Source of the DNA: Bacteroidales bacterium UBA5342
GTDB taxonomy: Bacteria; Bacteroidota; Bacteroidia; Bacteroidales; UBA5342
Reading direction: 5' to 3'
DNA: 50,459 nucleotides
Assembly: GCA_002408065.1 (NCBI GenBank)
Contig: DHQI01000128.1
Coordinates: 52,082-102,540, forward strand
This document shows positions 16,638 to 25,407 of this stretch, one piece after another. The position numbers were made by a program, and so were the translations under genes. Numbering within the stretch: position 1 is the stretch's first letter; every line of letters starts with the position of its first letter. The notes under the pieces are model-generated. The model was not told the DNA's origin. It did not search any database and was given only the letters and a program-made list of their open reading frames with translations.

Positions 16638-17666
16638 TTATATATTGAAAGATTCTCTCATAGCCTGAATGACCTTGTCGGGTGTTGTATTTAACAAGCA
16701 AGCTCTGTATTCCTCGGGCATTTTACACACTGTATTGCCAGCTTTAGTACAAGGACGACAAGCCAAATTATTAACTTCCATTACTCTGACCGTAGATCCG
16801 CTAGGATGTCCAAATGCCGTTGGTCCCATTAATGCTATAGCATTCACCTTAAATAAATCGGCAGCATGCAAAAAACCCGTATCAGCAGACACCACTACAT
16901 GGGACTGACTGATGACATAAAAACTTTCTTGTAAACTTGTTTTACCGGCTAGATTAAACACCCTTTGGGGATCCACCTTCTCTATTTCCTGAGTAAAAGT
17001 ATCTTCAGGACCAGCAATAATGACAAAACGAAAATCCGGTAACTTACGAACGAGCTCTTGCCAATAATTAACAGGCCACCGTTTAAGCTCCCAGGCGGCA
17101 GAAGGTACTATAGTAATCACCTTCTCTTCATCTAATATTGTACATAGAAGTTCTTTACCACGAGAAATGACGTTTGCCGGGAATTGCCAATTTGTACGGT
17201 ACTCTTTTTTGAAATCCAAAGCCCACTTTTTAAGTGGTTTCTGAAAAGACACTACCGCCTTAAAAGGCATTGGCAGGGCTTTACGGATATTAAACTGAAA
17301 GAAGAAAAAACGGCGTATACGATATTTGCGTCTTACAGCGAATGATACACTAGGATTTAACTTCGGAAAACCAATTAAAGTACGGACAAAGAACGATCTT
17401 ATGTTCTGATGTGCATCATATATATAATCAAACTTTTCCTTTCTAAGTTGAGCAACCATCTTAGCTAAGCCAATCAATCCTGTATCTTTCTCAAAAGACC
17501 ATATCTTAGTGATGTTAGGATTGGTGTTAAGCATCGGAACAAAGTCACTACGACTAATCCAATGCACGTCAGCATCAAGTTGGAATTTAAGCGGTTCTAT
17601 AACAGACATACATTGTATAATGTCGCCAATAGAACTAAACCTTATGATTAAAACTTTTTTCTTCAA
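16638..17666 (-). CDS. GT9 family glycosyltransferase (heptosyltransferase-like)
   Basis: 342 residues. The opening KKVLIIRFSSIGDIIQCMSV is the hallmark of LPS heptosyltransferases, and the C-terminal half holds VSADTGFLHAADLF and ALMGPTAFGHPSG, the ADP-sugar binding region. Cys-rich CRPCTKAGNTVCKMPEEYRAC near the end is usual in this subgroup. Expected to add a heptose or similar sugar to lipopolysaccharide core at the inner membrane. It sits four bases after the polyprenyl synthase stop and before nhaA, in one minus-strand run. Confidence 0.92.
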   Translation of the reverse strand: MKKKVLIIRFSSIGDIIQCMSVIEPLKFQLDADVHWISRSDFVPMLNTNPNITKIWSFEKDTGLIGLAKMVAQLRKEKFDYIYDAHQNIRSFFVRTLIGFPKLNPSVSFAVRRKYRIRRFFFFQFNIRKALPMPFKAVVSFQKPLKKWALDFKKEYRTNWQFPANVISRGKELLCTILDEEKVITIVPSAAWELKRWPVNYWQELVRKLPDFRFVIIAGPEDTFTQEIEKVDPQRVFNLAGKTSLQESFYVISQSHVVVSADTGFLHAADLFKVNAIALMGPTAFGHPSGSTVRVMEVNNLACRPCTKAGNTVCKMPEEYRACLLNTTPDKVIQAMRESFNI

Positions 17667-17670
17667 AATG

Positions 17671-18636
17671 CTATTTAGACCTTTTGAGCAAACCTTCGGC
17701 TAAAGTCAGAAACACCTCTTTGTCTGGAATTTGCAGTTGCCCGAGAGCTGCTACTGAAGCTTCGTAGTAACGTTCGGCCTGACGCTGAGTCAGCTCATCA
17801 ATACTTAATTGTTTAAAGATTGATTTCACCTTCATTATCTTATCTTCATTACTATCTTCAGCAACAAAAAGACTATTGTTAAGTTCTTTTTTTAGATCCC
17901 CTGCTGCCAATTGCAGAGCTGAAATCAGTAAATAAGTCTTTTTATTATTTACAATATCGCTACCAATATCCTTACCAAAGGTCTCCTCGTCGCCAAAGGT
18001 ATCGAGCCAGTCGTCACGCAACTGGAAAGCTAAGCCTAGATTTTTACCAAATTTACCAAAAAGATCAACGGTTTCATAATCAGCCCCAGCTACAATAGCT
18101 CCGATTTTCAGGCTGGCCTCTATCAACACCGCTGTTTTATACTCTATCATGGTGATGTAAGCATCTACATCTACACGGTCCTGAGTTTCAAAATCGACAT
18201 CATACTGCTGACCTTCACACACTTTAAGGGCAGTATCATTAAAAACATCGAGGACAGGTTTCAAATACTCAACAGGTGTTTTTGCCAGGTATTGATAAGC
18301 CAAAATTTGCATAGCATCCCCAGATAGAATAGCCACATTTTCATTCCACTTTTTATGCACGGTAGGACGATTACGGCGTATTTCATCCTTATCCATGATA
18401 TCATCGTGCAACAAGGTAAAGTTGTGAAAAATTTCCAGGGCCAAAGCCGGGAAAACCGCCTTATTTACATCGCCGCCTAAGGCATCACAAGCCATCAGAC
18501 ACAAAGAGGGACGAATACGTTTACCGCCTGACCCAAGAGAATAAGCAATAGGCTGATACAACAGCTCCGGCTGTGCCATTAAATTAATTTTGGCAATTTC
18601 TTCTTCTACGCGTTGATGTGCTTGTTCAAATGTCAT
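17671..18636 (-). CDS. Polyprenyl diphosphate synthase
   Basis: 321 residues, class I trans-prenyltransferase. First Asp-rich motif LLHDDIMDKDEIRRNRPTVH (Asp78-Asp79), second QLRDDWLDTFGD, plus GGKRIRP at residues 37-43. Condenses isopentenyl diphosphate with an allylic diphosphate; chain length (geranyl, farnesyl or longer) cannot be told with confidence, though no bulky residue pair typical of short-chain enzymes is obvious before the first motif. The ATG overlaps the pyrF stop by one base (TAATG), pointing to coupled translation. Confidence 0.93.
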   Translation of the reverse strand: MTFEQAHQRVEEEIAKINLMAQPELLYQPIAYSLGSGGKRIRPSLCLMACDALGGDVNKAVFPALALEIFHNFTLLHDDIMDKDEIRRNRPTVHKKWNENVAILSGDAMQILAYQYLAKTPVEYLKPVLDVFNDTALKVCEGQQYDVDFETQDRVDVDAYITMIEYKTAVLIEASLKIGAIVAGADYETVDLFGKFGKNLGLAFQLRDDWLDTFGDEETFGKDIGSDIVNNKKTYLLISALQLAAGDLKKELNNSLFVAEDSNEDKIMKVKSIFKQLSIDELTQRQAERYYEASVAALGQLQIPDKEVFLTLAEGLLKRSK

Positions 18637-19472
18637 TATTTAACCAGATTATATTCCTTAAGCAGTTCCGACATTTCTACCTGAACCTCTTTGGCACTCT
18701 TACGTGCTTCTGCAGCAAATTCTTCTGTATCATCAGCAAAAATAATAGAACGCGATGCATTTACCAAAAGTCCACAACGATCGTTCATACCATTTTCAAC
18801 AACTTCGCGCAAGCTACCCCCTTGGGCCCCCACACCAGGAACTAAAAGAAAATGATGTGGCACTTGTACACGTATATCCCTCAGCATCTCAGCTTTAGTA
18901 GCGCCTACAACATACATCATATTTTCGTTATTTCCCCATTTTTTCGAGGTTTTCAGCACATTCTCGAACAACTTAGTTCCATCCTTTTTATTCTCATTAA
19001 ATTGGAAATCAAAAGCTCCTTTATTAGATGTCAGAGCCAAAAGAATGACCCATTTACCTTCATAATTCATAAAAGGTTTTACAGAATCCTCCCCCATATA
19101 AGGCGCTACGGTTACAGCATCAAAATCCATATTTTCGAAAAAAGCACGGGCATACAAAGCCGAGGTATTACCAATATCACCACGCTTAGCATCTGCTATA
19201 ATGTATTGTTCAGGATATTTCTGACGTAGATAATCCACAGTTTTCTGCAGACTCTTCCAGCCTTCTACCCCTTGACTTTCATAAAATGCAAGGTTAGGCT
19301 TATACGCCACAGCTATATCGTGTGTAGCATCAATAATCTCTTTGTTGAAATTAAAGATAGGATCATCGGTACGCAAAAGATGCTTAGGCAATTTTTGAAT
19401 ATCGCTGTCCAAGCCCACACACAAAAAACTTTCTTTTTCTACTATTTGATCAAAAATGTCTGATGAAGTCAT
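18636..19472 (-). CDS. pyrF: Orotidine 5'-phosphate decarboxylase, subfamily 2
   Basis: Last step of UMP synthesis. 278 residues from MTSSDIFDQIVEKESFLCVGLD. The catalytic signature is IIADAKRGDIGNTSALYARAFF, and the GVGAQGG near the C-terminus binds phosphate. The longer subfamily-2 length (about 270-280) fits. The start at 19472 is chosen over 19520, which would overlap prfA. With carB at the left edge this is the second pyrimidine gene in the window, though the two are far apart. Confidence 0.96.
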   Translation of the reverse strand: MTSSDIFDQIVEKESFLCVGLDSDIQKLPKHLLRTDDPIFNFNKEIIDATHDIAVAYKPNLAFYESQGVEGWKSLQKTVDYLRQKYPEQYIIADAKRGDIGNTSALYARAFFENMDFDAVTVAPYMGEDSVKPFMNYEGKWVILLALTSNKGAFDFQFNENKKDGTKLFENVLKTSKKWGNNENMMYVVGATKAEMLRDIRVQVPHHFLLVPGVGAQGGSLREVVENGMNDRCGLLVNASRSIIFADDTEEFAAEARKSAKEVQVEMSELLKEYNLVK

Positions 19473-19488
19473 CGTAATATATTTGTTT

Positions 19489-20571
19489 TTATAATTCTGA
19501 TTCTTGAAGTCTGGAAGCATTCTCCTCCACGATCAACTTGTCAATGATCTCCTGAATATCGCCATCAATAATGGCATTTAGGTTATAAAGTGTAAGATTG
19601 ATACGGTGGTCGGTCACCCGGCCTTGAGGGTAATTGTAAGTCCGTATTTTAGCTGAGCGGTCGCCTGTAGATACCATCGTCTTACGTTTGGCAGATATTT
19701 CATCCAAATATTTTTGGTATTCCAAATTGTATAGACGTGTACGCAACTCAGCCATCGCTTTATCAAGGTTTTTTAGCTTGGATTTCTGATCCTGACACGT
19801 TACTACAATACCTGAAGGGATATGTGTCAAGCGAATAGCCGAATAGGTAGTATTTACCGACTGACCTCCAGGGCCAGACGAACAATATTCATCACGACGA
19901 ATATCTTCATTGCGCAATTCGATATCAAACTCATCAGCCTCCGGTAATACCGCAACAGAAGCTGCCGAAGTATGCACACGACCTTGTGTCTCGGTCTGAG
20001 GTACACGTTGTACACGATGCACGCCAGACTCATACTTCAGGATGCCATAAACACCATCACCTGTCACATTAAACACGATCTCCTTGAAGCCACCTGATGT
20101 GCCTTCATTAGAATTAGTCACTTCTACTTTCCAACCTTTGCTTTCGCAATATTTGGCATACATACGATAGAGGTCTCCGGCAAAGATGCTGGCTTCATCG
20201 CCACCGGCACCACCCCGTATTTCCACAACAGCATTTTTACTGTCCTGTGGGTCAGACGGAATGAGAAGAAGTTTTATTTCTTCTTCCATTGGCTCTACTT
20301 TGCCTTCGTTCTCATCTATTTCCATTTTGGCCATTTCGCGAAGATCCCGGTCAGTTTCATCAGCCAATATTTCACGTGCTTCTTCCAGCCCCTCCAACAA
20401 AGCTTTGTACTCATCGTATTTATTGGAAAGTTTTTCCAAATCGCGGTACTCTTTATTCAGCTTTACAAAGCGTTTCATATCCGCTATCACCGCCGGGTCA
20501 GTTATTTGTTCCTGCACCTCGGTAAAACGGATTTTTACTATTTCTAATTTTTCTAATAATGACTGAGCCAT
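19489..20571 (-). CDS. prfA: Peptide chain release factor 1
   Basis: Releases finished peptides at UAA and UAG codons. 360 residues. The catalytic GGQ is in SSGPGGQSVNTTYSAIR. The codon-reading tripeptide is PQT in VQRVPQTETQGRVHTS, the PxT form that marks RF1 as opposed to RF2 (SPF). The N-terminal helical domain is complete. It follows purM after a gap filled with short repeats and precedes pyrF by 16 bases; the order purM, prfA, pyrF is conserved in many Bacteroidales. Confidence 0.97.
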   Translation of the reverse strand: MAQSLLEKLEIVKIRFTEVQEQITDPAVIADMKRFVKLNKEYRDLEKLSNKYDEYKALLEGLEEAREILADETDRDLREMAKMEIDENEGKVEPMEEEIKLLLIPSDPQDSKNAVVEIRGGAGGDEASIFAGDLYRMYAKYCESKGWKVEVTNSNEGTSGGFKEIVFNVTGDGVYGILKYESGVHRVQRVPQTETQGRVHTSAASVAVLPEADEFDIELRNEDIRRDEYCSSGPGGQSVNTTYSAIRLTHIPSGIVVTCQDQKSKLKNLDKAMAELRTRLYNLEYQKYLDEISAKRKTMVSTGDRSAKIRTYNYPQGRVTDHRINLTLYNLNAIIDGDIQEIIDKLIVEENASRLQESEL

Positions 20572-20582
20572 GATTTATGCTT

Positions 20583-20606
20583 CAATGAGTAAATGAGTGA
20601 ATGATT
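20583..20606 (+). repeat. Octad array in the purM-prfA gap
   Basis: Three units CAATGAGT, AAATGAGT, GAATGATT at an 8-base period, then a decayed CAATATCT. The unit resembles the octad at 13510-13541 (CAATGAGN), so the two loci share ancestry or a shared generating process. Confidence 0.7.
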
Positions 20607-20632
20607 CAATATCTTCACTCGTAAAAATAATA

Positions 20633-20667
20633 TCCAAATTCCAAATACTAAACTCCAACTCTTCACT
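20633..20667 (+). repeat. Heptad array in the purM-prfA gap
   Basis: Five units TCCAAAT, TCCAAAT, ACTAAAC, TCCAACT, CTTCACT at an exact 7-base period, separated by about 26 bases from the octad array in the same gap. Confidence 0.7.
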
Positions 20668-20695
20668 TGTGAGTTTGTTTTTTTTCTTTTGGAAT

Positions 20696-21862
20696 TTAGT
20701 AATTGAATGTTCCGTATTCACTGTTGATGGTCAGACTATTTTTATCAGCAGCTTCGCAATAGCCTACAATCCGGGCTTCTACACCAAATGATTCGGATAT
20801 ATCGATAAGCTGTTGAGCATATTCTTTTGGCAAGTAAACCTCCATACGGTGCCCCATATTAAAGACCTTGTACATCTCCTTCCAATCTGTTCCACTCTGT
20901 TCGTGAATGGTTTTGAACAGTGGAGGAATAGGAAAAAGGTTATCTTTTACCACTTTCATGTTATCTACAAAATGCATCACCTTGGTCTGGGCACCACCCG
21001 AGCAGTGTACCATACCGTGTACTTTATCACGCATTTCGTCCAATATCTTTTTAATGATTGGCGCATAGGTTCTGGTTGGTGAAAGCACCATTTTACCAGC
21101 ATCCAAATCGATACCTTCAATGGCATCTGTTAGCTTTAGTTGACCAGAGTAAACCAGTTCTTCCGGCACATCAGGATCAAAACTTTCGGGAAATTTATCC
21201 GCCAAATAATGAGCAAAAACATCGTGACGGGCCGAAGTCAGACCATTACTGCCCATTCCGCCGTTATACTCCTTTTCGTAAGTTGCCTGCCCACTCGACG
21301 AAAGCCCTACAATCACATCACCATCAGCGATATTAGCATTATTGATAACGTCACTGCGTTTCATACGACAAGTCACAGTACTATCAACAATAATAGTGCG
21401 TACAAGATCTCCTACGTCAGCTGTTTCACCACCGGTGCCATGACAATTAACGCCCATTCCCTGTAGCTCTTTCAGTAATTCGTCTGAACCGTTAATAATA
21501 GCAGAAATGACTTCACCAGGAATCAGATTTTTGTTGCGACCTATGGTAGAAGACACTAAAATATTATCGGTAGCTCCCACACAAAGCAGGTCGTCGATAT
21601 TCATAATCAGTGCATCCTGAGCTATCCCTTTCCACACAGAAATATCACCGGTTTCTTTCCAGTACATATAAGCCAGAGATGATTTTGTACCCGCACCATC
21701 GGCGTGCATTATGTTGCAATACTCATCGTCTCCACCCAAAAAATCAGGGATTATTTTACAAAAAGCCTTAGGGAAAAGCCCTTTATCGATATTCTTGATG
21801 GCTGCGTGCACATCTTCTTTTGAGGCAGAAACACCTCGCTGACTGTATCTTTCGTTACTCAT
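20696..21862 (-). CDS. purM: Phosphoribosylformylglycinamidine cyclo-ligase (AIR synthase)
   Basis: Fifth step of purine synthesis: ATP-dependent ring closure of FGAM to AIR. 388 residues, the longer form usual in Bacteroidota. N-terminal RYSQRGVSASKED, then the ATP/substrate loop MHADGAGTKSSLAYMYW, DDLLCVGATDN, CHGTGGETADVGDLVRT and GLSSSGQATYE. The C-terminal half carries MVHCSGGAQTKVM. First gene of the minus-strand run that ends at the peptidase; it has a promoter of its own. Confidence 0.94.
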   Translation of the reverse strand: MSNERYSQRGVSASKEDVHAAIKNIDKGLFPKAFCKIIPDFLGGDDEYCNIMHADGAGTKSSLAYMYWKETGDISVWKGIAQDALIMNIDDLLCVGATDNILVSSTIGRNKNLIPGEVISAIINGSDELLKELQGMGVNCHGTGGETADVGDLVRTIIVDSTVTCRMKRSDVINNANIADGDVIVGLSSSGQATYEKEYNGGMGSNGLTSARHDVFAHYLADKFPESFDPDVPEELVYSGQLKLTDAIEGIDLDAGKMVLSPTRTYAPIIKKILDEMRDKVHGMVHCSGGAQTKVMHFVDNMKVVKDNLFPIPPLFKTIHEQSGTDWKEMYKVFNMGHRMEVYLPKEYAQQLIDISESFGVEARIVGYCEAADKNSLTINSEYGTFNY

Positions 21863-21885
21863 TTATCTTAGCTTAAAGTAGCGTG

Positions 21886-21916
21886 CAAAAGTACCCAAAA
21901 ATAGTGAAACTTTAAA
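21886..21916 (-). promoter_or_regulatory. purM promoter with tandem -7 boxes
   Basis: Minus strand: TTTA at 21913-21916, 19 bases, TACTTTTG at 21886-21893. A second TAnnTTTG match (TATTTTTG, 21896-21903) lies ten bases upstream but has no good -33. Predicted leader about 20 bases. No PurR-like operator is evident. Confidence 0.6.
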
Positions 21917-22216
21917 GGTAATTTTTTTTGAAATAATTCGCCTCAACAAGTCTGCTCCTTTCTTAGATAATCAACTGTTTTTCATCTCTTTATACCAAAC
22001 CCCAAACTCAACAGGCCCTTATCCAGGCTTCCAAGCGGAAATATTAAACTCATCATTTGCACCACTGAGTGTGACTTATTTCAGTAATTGTTAGTGGAGA
22101 TATACTGCTGCTTAAGCGCATGCAAATACAGTGTAATTGTCAGCCAGGCAAAGAACAAAAGAATCTTTAATTGCTTCAGGATGCTTAATCAAGATTAAAG
22201 TTTGATATTAAATAAA
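21917..22216. other. Intergenic stretch without a recognisable gene
   Basis: Three hundred bases between the MazG-like gene and the purM promoter. I see no tRNA, hairpin terminator or full ORF. On the minus strand there are two short coding-like tracts broken by stops, one hydrophobic (SILKQLKILLFFAWLTITLY) and one reading SLIFPLGSLDKGLLSLGFG. They may be remains of a decayed gene or chance. Confidence 0.4.
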
Positions 22217-22543
22217 CTATCCACTTATCTTATTATTATTCTTATGGCGTTCCTTATCGCGTTTGGTTTTCTTTTCTATTGATTTCTTAAGCGCTTCAGT
22301 CAGATCTACGTCTGTTTGATTGGCTAAACAAATTAAAACCCAAAGAATATCGGCCATTTCTTCTTCATAGTTTTCTGTTTCGCCGGCTTTAAAGGATTGC
22401 TCGCCAAACTTACGGGCAAACACACGGGACAGCTCTCCGACCTCCTCCATCAGAACGGCAAGATTTGTCATCGGATCAAAATAACGCACACCATATTTTT
22501 TAATCCATTCGTCTACTTGGGACTGAGCATCTTCTATGGTCAT
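22217..22543 (-). CDS. MazG-like nucleotide pyrophosphohydrolase
   Basis: 108 residues, single all-alpha NTP-PPase domain. The metal-binding pattern EEVGELSR followed by EEEMADILWVL gives the ExxE...ExxD set of the MazG superfamily. Probably hydrolyses non-canonical or stress-related nucleoside triphosphates. The C-terminus is a lysine-rich tail. In many Bacteroidota a gene of this type sits next to dtd; here it follows the DUF4294 gene. A 10-base direct repeat (TAATATTTGA) lies just upstream at 22547-22575. Confidence 0.9.
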   Translation of the reverse strand: MTIEDAQSQVDEWIKKYGVRYFDPMTNLAVLMEEVGELSRVFARKFGEQSFKAGETENYEEEMADILWVLICLANQTDVDLTEALKKSIEKKTKRDKERHKNNNKISG

Positions 22544-22609
22544 AATTAATATTTGAAAAATTACTTAATATTTGATAAAAGAACAATAAAACGTAGAATA
22601 TCGCCCCCT

Positions 22610-23194
22610 TTATATAACACCTGCTTCTACTAAAAGGACCACTTCCTCGATGAGGGCGTCTTCGCCGTAAGGAGCGTATACACTTTTGAGATCGTTACCA
22701 AAAAGTTTGGCAATACCCTGCCAAAAAAATGCCGAAAAACCACCACGGTATATTTTAACCACTTCGTAGGAGGTAATCTGACATTCACGATCAACCAATT
22801 TTATCAACAAACGCCCTTGCCGGATAGTCATCTTACGCAGAGCAGATTCATACTCGGCAAAGAGTTCTTTTTCCATTGTTTTTAGGAAATCATCCTGTTC
22901 TTTTTTACCTTCTATCTTCTGCAACGAATCATTAACCTCCACCATAAGGCCTCCGGCCAACTTTGCATAAGGCAAGGTCTTTTTAACATCGCGAATCAGC
23001 CGGCCATAATATTTGCGTTCGCGTCTGTTTTTAAACGCTGTACGTGGTTTTGGCATCACCTGTACTTCTGGTAGTTCTTTAGTCATCATAGTATCTCCGG
23101 AAAGCACATAAGCTGTCAAAGTATCCTGCCCGGATGCCAAAGCTTGAGCCGATACGACAAAAATCAAAAGCCTTATCCAAAGGTGTCGCCACAT
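22610..23194 (-). CDS. DUF4294 exported protein
   Basis: 194 residues with a signal peptide (LLIFVVSAQALASGQ). The core AFKNRRERKYYGRLIRDVKKTLPYAKLA and RQGRLLIKLVDRECQITSYEVVK, GFSAFFWQGIAKLFG, KSVYAPYGED are DUF4294, found almost only in Bacteroidota and of unknown function. It starts seven bases after the stop of the 7TM-HD gene, a neighbour pairing seen elsewhere in the phylum, which suggests an envelope-linked role. Confidence 0.88.
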   Translation of the reverse strand: MWRHLWIRLLIFVVSAQALASGQDTLTAYVLSGDTMMTKELPEVQVMPKPRTAFKNRRERKYYGRLIRDVKKTLPYAKLAGGLMVEVNDSLQKIEGKKEQDDFLKTMEKELFAEYESALRKMTIRQGRLLIKLVDRECQITSYEVVKIYRGGFSAFFWQGIAKLFGNDLKSVYAPYGEDALIEEVVLLVEAGVI

Positions 23195-23200
23195 AATTTA

Positions 23201-25318
23201 TTATTTCTTTTCTTCTTCTCCATCACGATTCAAATGCTTTGCCATTTCTTCTTTGCTGGGGTACGCTACCCGTGAATGATAGATAATACCCAGTCGCTTA
23301 ATAAAGGTTTCCTTCACCTGTTCTATCTCATAAAAAGAAATAGGTGCATAGCGGAAATTCTTTTCCTCTACCTGAGTATCTATAATCCTATTTACTAACT
23401 CCGTAATGGAATCTTCGTTATAAAAAGCCAACGAACGGCTTGCTGCCTCTACAGCGTCGGCCATCATCAAAATAGCTGTTTCCTTGGTCATTGGTGAAGG
23501 CCCCGGATAGGAAAATAATAATTTATCAATTTTTTCATCAGGGTGATCTTTGGCATACTGATGCAAGAAAAATTTGGTCTGTCCACGACCGTGATGCATC
23601 CTAATAAAATCAATCACTGGCTGTGGCAGACTGTATTTGCGAGCCAAGCGCACTCCGTTTTCCACATGATTAATGACACGCTTAGCACTTTCTTCCGGTT
23701 TCAGAAACTCGTGTGGGTTATAATTAGCCGCCTGATTCTCGGTAAAATATGCCGGATCTTCCATTTTCCCCACATCGTGAAAATAAGCCCCAACACGTGT
23801 CAGTAACACATTTGCATCAAGCACTTTGGCCGCCTCCTGTGATAGCGTAGCCACCATAAGTGAATGCTGAAAAGTCCCGGGAGCTTTCTCCGACAACTCT
23901 TGTAACAAATCATGATTAGTATCCGACAACTCTATTAATGTCACATTAGAGAGGTAGTTAAACACTTTCTCATAAATAAATATCAATGGATAGGCGAAAA
24001 GAATCAGTATTGCATTTCCCATAAAATAGCCAAACTTGGCATACTCAATAGACTCCAGACTACCTTCTTGCATCAAGCTAAGGGCAAAATAAACCACCGA
24101 ATAAGTGAGAAAGACCCAAAAAGCTGACTGAATCAACTGTCCGCGACGGTTAAGGTTACGAACCGTATACGTGGCCACCGTACCTCCAAGGATATGTAAA
24201 ATAGCAAAATCAAAAGGATTTGGCGCATAAAAAGAACAAATAAACACCGCTATAATATTCACAAAAATCGCTATACGCGAATCGAAGAAGGTATGTAACG
24301 AAATAGCCAAAATCGCAAAAGGAATAACATAAAGCTCTAAAGACACAAAGAATCGTGAGACAACAGCAGTCATCCCCACCATTATCAACAAATTAAGCAT
24401 AATAAAAAGCACATCCTTAGTATCCTGCAAAATCTCTTTACGGTAGGTAAACAAGAAATAATAAAGCATAAACATAAATACCGTAATCAAAGCCAGCTGC
24501 CCCAGCATTAAGTAATTACGATGTTCAGAGGTGCCTAAACGCAATTTATAAGCTTCTTTATACGAATCAAGCTTTTTGCAAGTTGCCGCATCTACCACTT
24601 CCCCCTTATCCACAATACGTTCGCCGGTCTGAACCATACCGGAAGTCATCGAGATAGACGACAGAAGCTCCTCTTTCACCCGGTTCGATATCTCAGGATT
24701 AAAGGACAGGTTACTATACAGGTAATTGTTGATATTGATACGTTGGATAAATTCACCTAAGCGATACAAACGGTACTGCTGCTCGGCCATTTCTATGATA
24801 CGTTCGTAAGCCGTACGGGGGGTAAGCAAACGCTCAACGGCAGACATAAACGAGTAATCAGAACGCACAATGACAATCTCATCCACTCCCGTCTCTTTCA
24901 AGCTATTTATATCTGTCAGAGACATAATACCAGCATTATACACCACTGTGGTGATATCTTCAATAGCTTTTATGTATATAGAAGACAGCGTATCTTCTAT
25001 CTCATATTTTTCTGAAAACTCTTTCCATGAGTCTGTAAAACTAGCCGTTAGCTGACTATTAAAACTCACAAAAGCTGTTGAATCCAGCTCATAGTATGGA
25101 TGATAAGCGGATAATAAAGTATCCCTTTCGACCTGTAATTCTTTCTCAGTTTTTTGCAAAGGAAAATCAAAGGGTGCCACTATCAGTCCATAGTTCCATG
25201 GTTTACCCATTTGATATTCGTACTTAAACTGTCCCTCACGTGGCATCAGATAAAAAATGATAGCCGCACTTGCTATAAAAATTGAAATCTTTAGAATTAG
25301 TTGAAGGTATTTCTTCAT
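23201..25318 (-). CDS. 7TM-HD family membrane phosphohydrolase (PgpH-like)
   Basis: 705 residues. N-terminal membrane anchor, an extracytoplasmic domain of about 230 residues, seven hydrophobic spans in the middle and a C-terminal cytoplasmic HD domain: FQHSLMVATLSQEAAK, AYFHDVGKMEDPAYF, HEFLKPEESAKRVINHVENG and DFIRMHHGRGQTKFF carry the H...HD...H...D metal ligands. PgpH in Listeria degrades cyclic di-AMP, and the same architecture here makes that the likely activity. First gene of the three-gene run ending at the MazG-like gene. Confidence 0.93.
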   Translation of the reverse strand: MKKYLQLILKISIFIASAAIIFYLMPREGQFKYEYQMGKPWNYGLIVAPFDFPLQKTEKELQVERDTLLSAYHPYYELDSTAFVSFNSQLTASFTDSWKEFSEKYEIEDTLSSIYIKAIEDITTVVYNAGIMSLTDINSLKETGVDEIVIVRSDYSFMSAVERLLTPRTAYERIIEMAEQQYRLYRLGEFIQRININNYLYSNLSFNPEISNRVKEELLSSISMTSGMVQTGERIVDKGEVVDAATCKKLDSYKEAYKLRLGTSEHRNYLMLGQLALITVFMFMLYYFLFTYRKEILQDTKDVLFIMLNLLIMVGMTAVVSRFFVSLELYVIPFAILAISLHTFFDSRIAIFVNIIAVFICSFYAPNPFDFAILHILGGTVATYTVRNLNRRGQLIQSAFWVFLTYSVVYFALSLMQEGSLESIEYAKFGYFMGNAILILFAYPLIFIYEKVFNYLSNVTLIELSDTNHDLLQELSEKAPGTFQHSLMVATLSQEAAKVLDANVLLTRVGAYFHDVGKMEDPAYFTENQAANYNPHEFLKPEESAKRVINHVENGVRLARKYSLPQPVIDFIRMHHGRGQTKFFLHQYAKDHPDEKIDKLLFSYPGPSPMTKETAILMMADAVEAASRSLAFYNEDSITELVNRIIDTQVEEKNFRYAPISFYEIEQVKETFIKRLGIIYHSRVAYPSKEEMAKHLNRDGEEEKK

Positions 25319-25343
25319 AAAATATTGTTTTTAATGGTAGCTA

Positions 25344-25351
25344 CAAATGTA
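25344..25351 (-). promoter_or_regulatory. -7 box of the 7TM-HD operon
   Basis: TACATTTG on the minus strand, 26 bases before the ATG; no convincing -33 element. Confidence 0.5.
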
Positions 25352-25407
25352 CGTTTTTTTGGAAATTGAAAGACCAGAACAAACACATAAAATCAATCCA
25401 CCTCTTT

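Noticed and set aside
22546..22575. Heptad array upstream of the MazG-like gene
   Set aside because: The direct repeat TTAATATTTGA has copies 19 bases apart, which does not fit a 7-base period.
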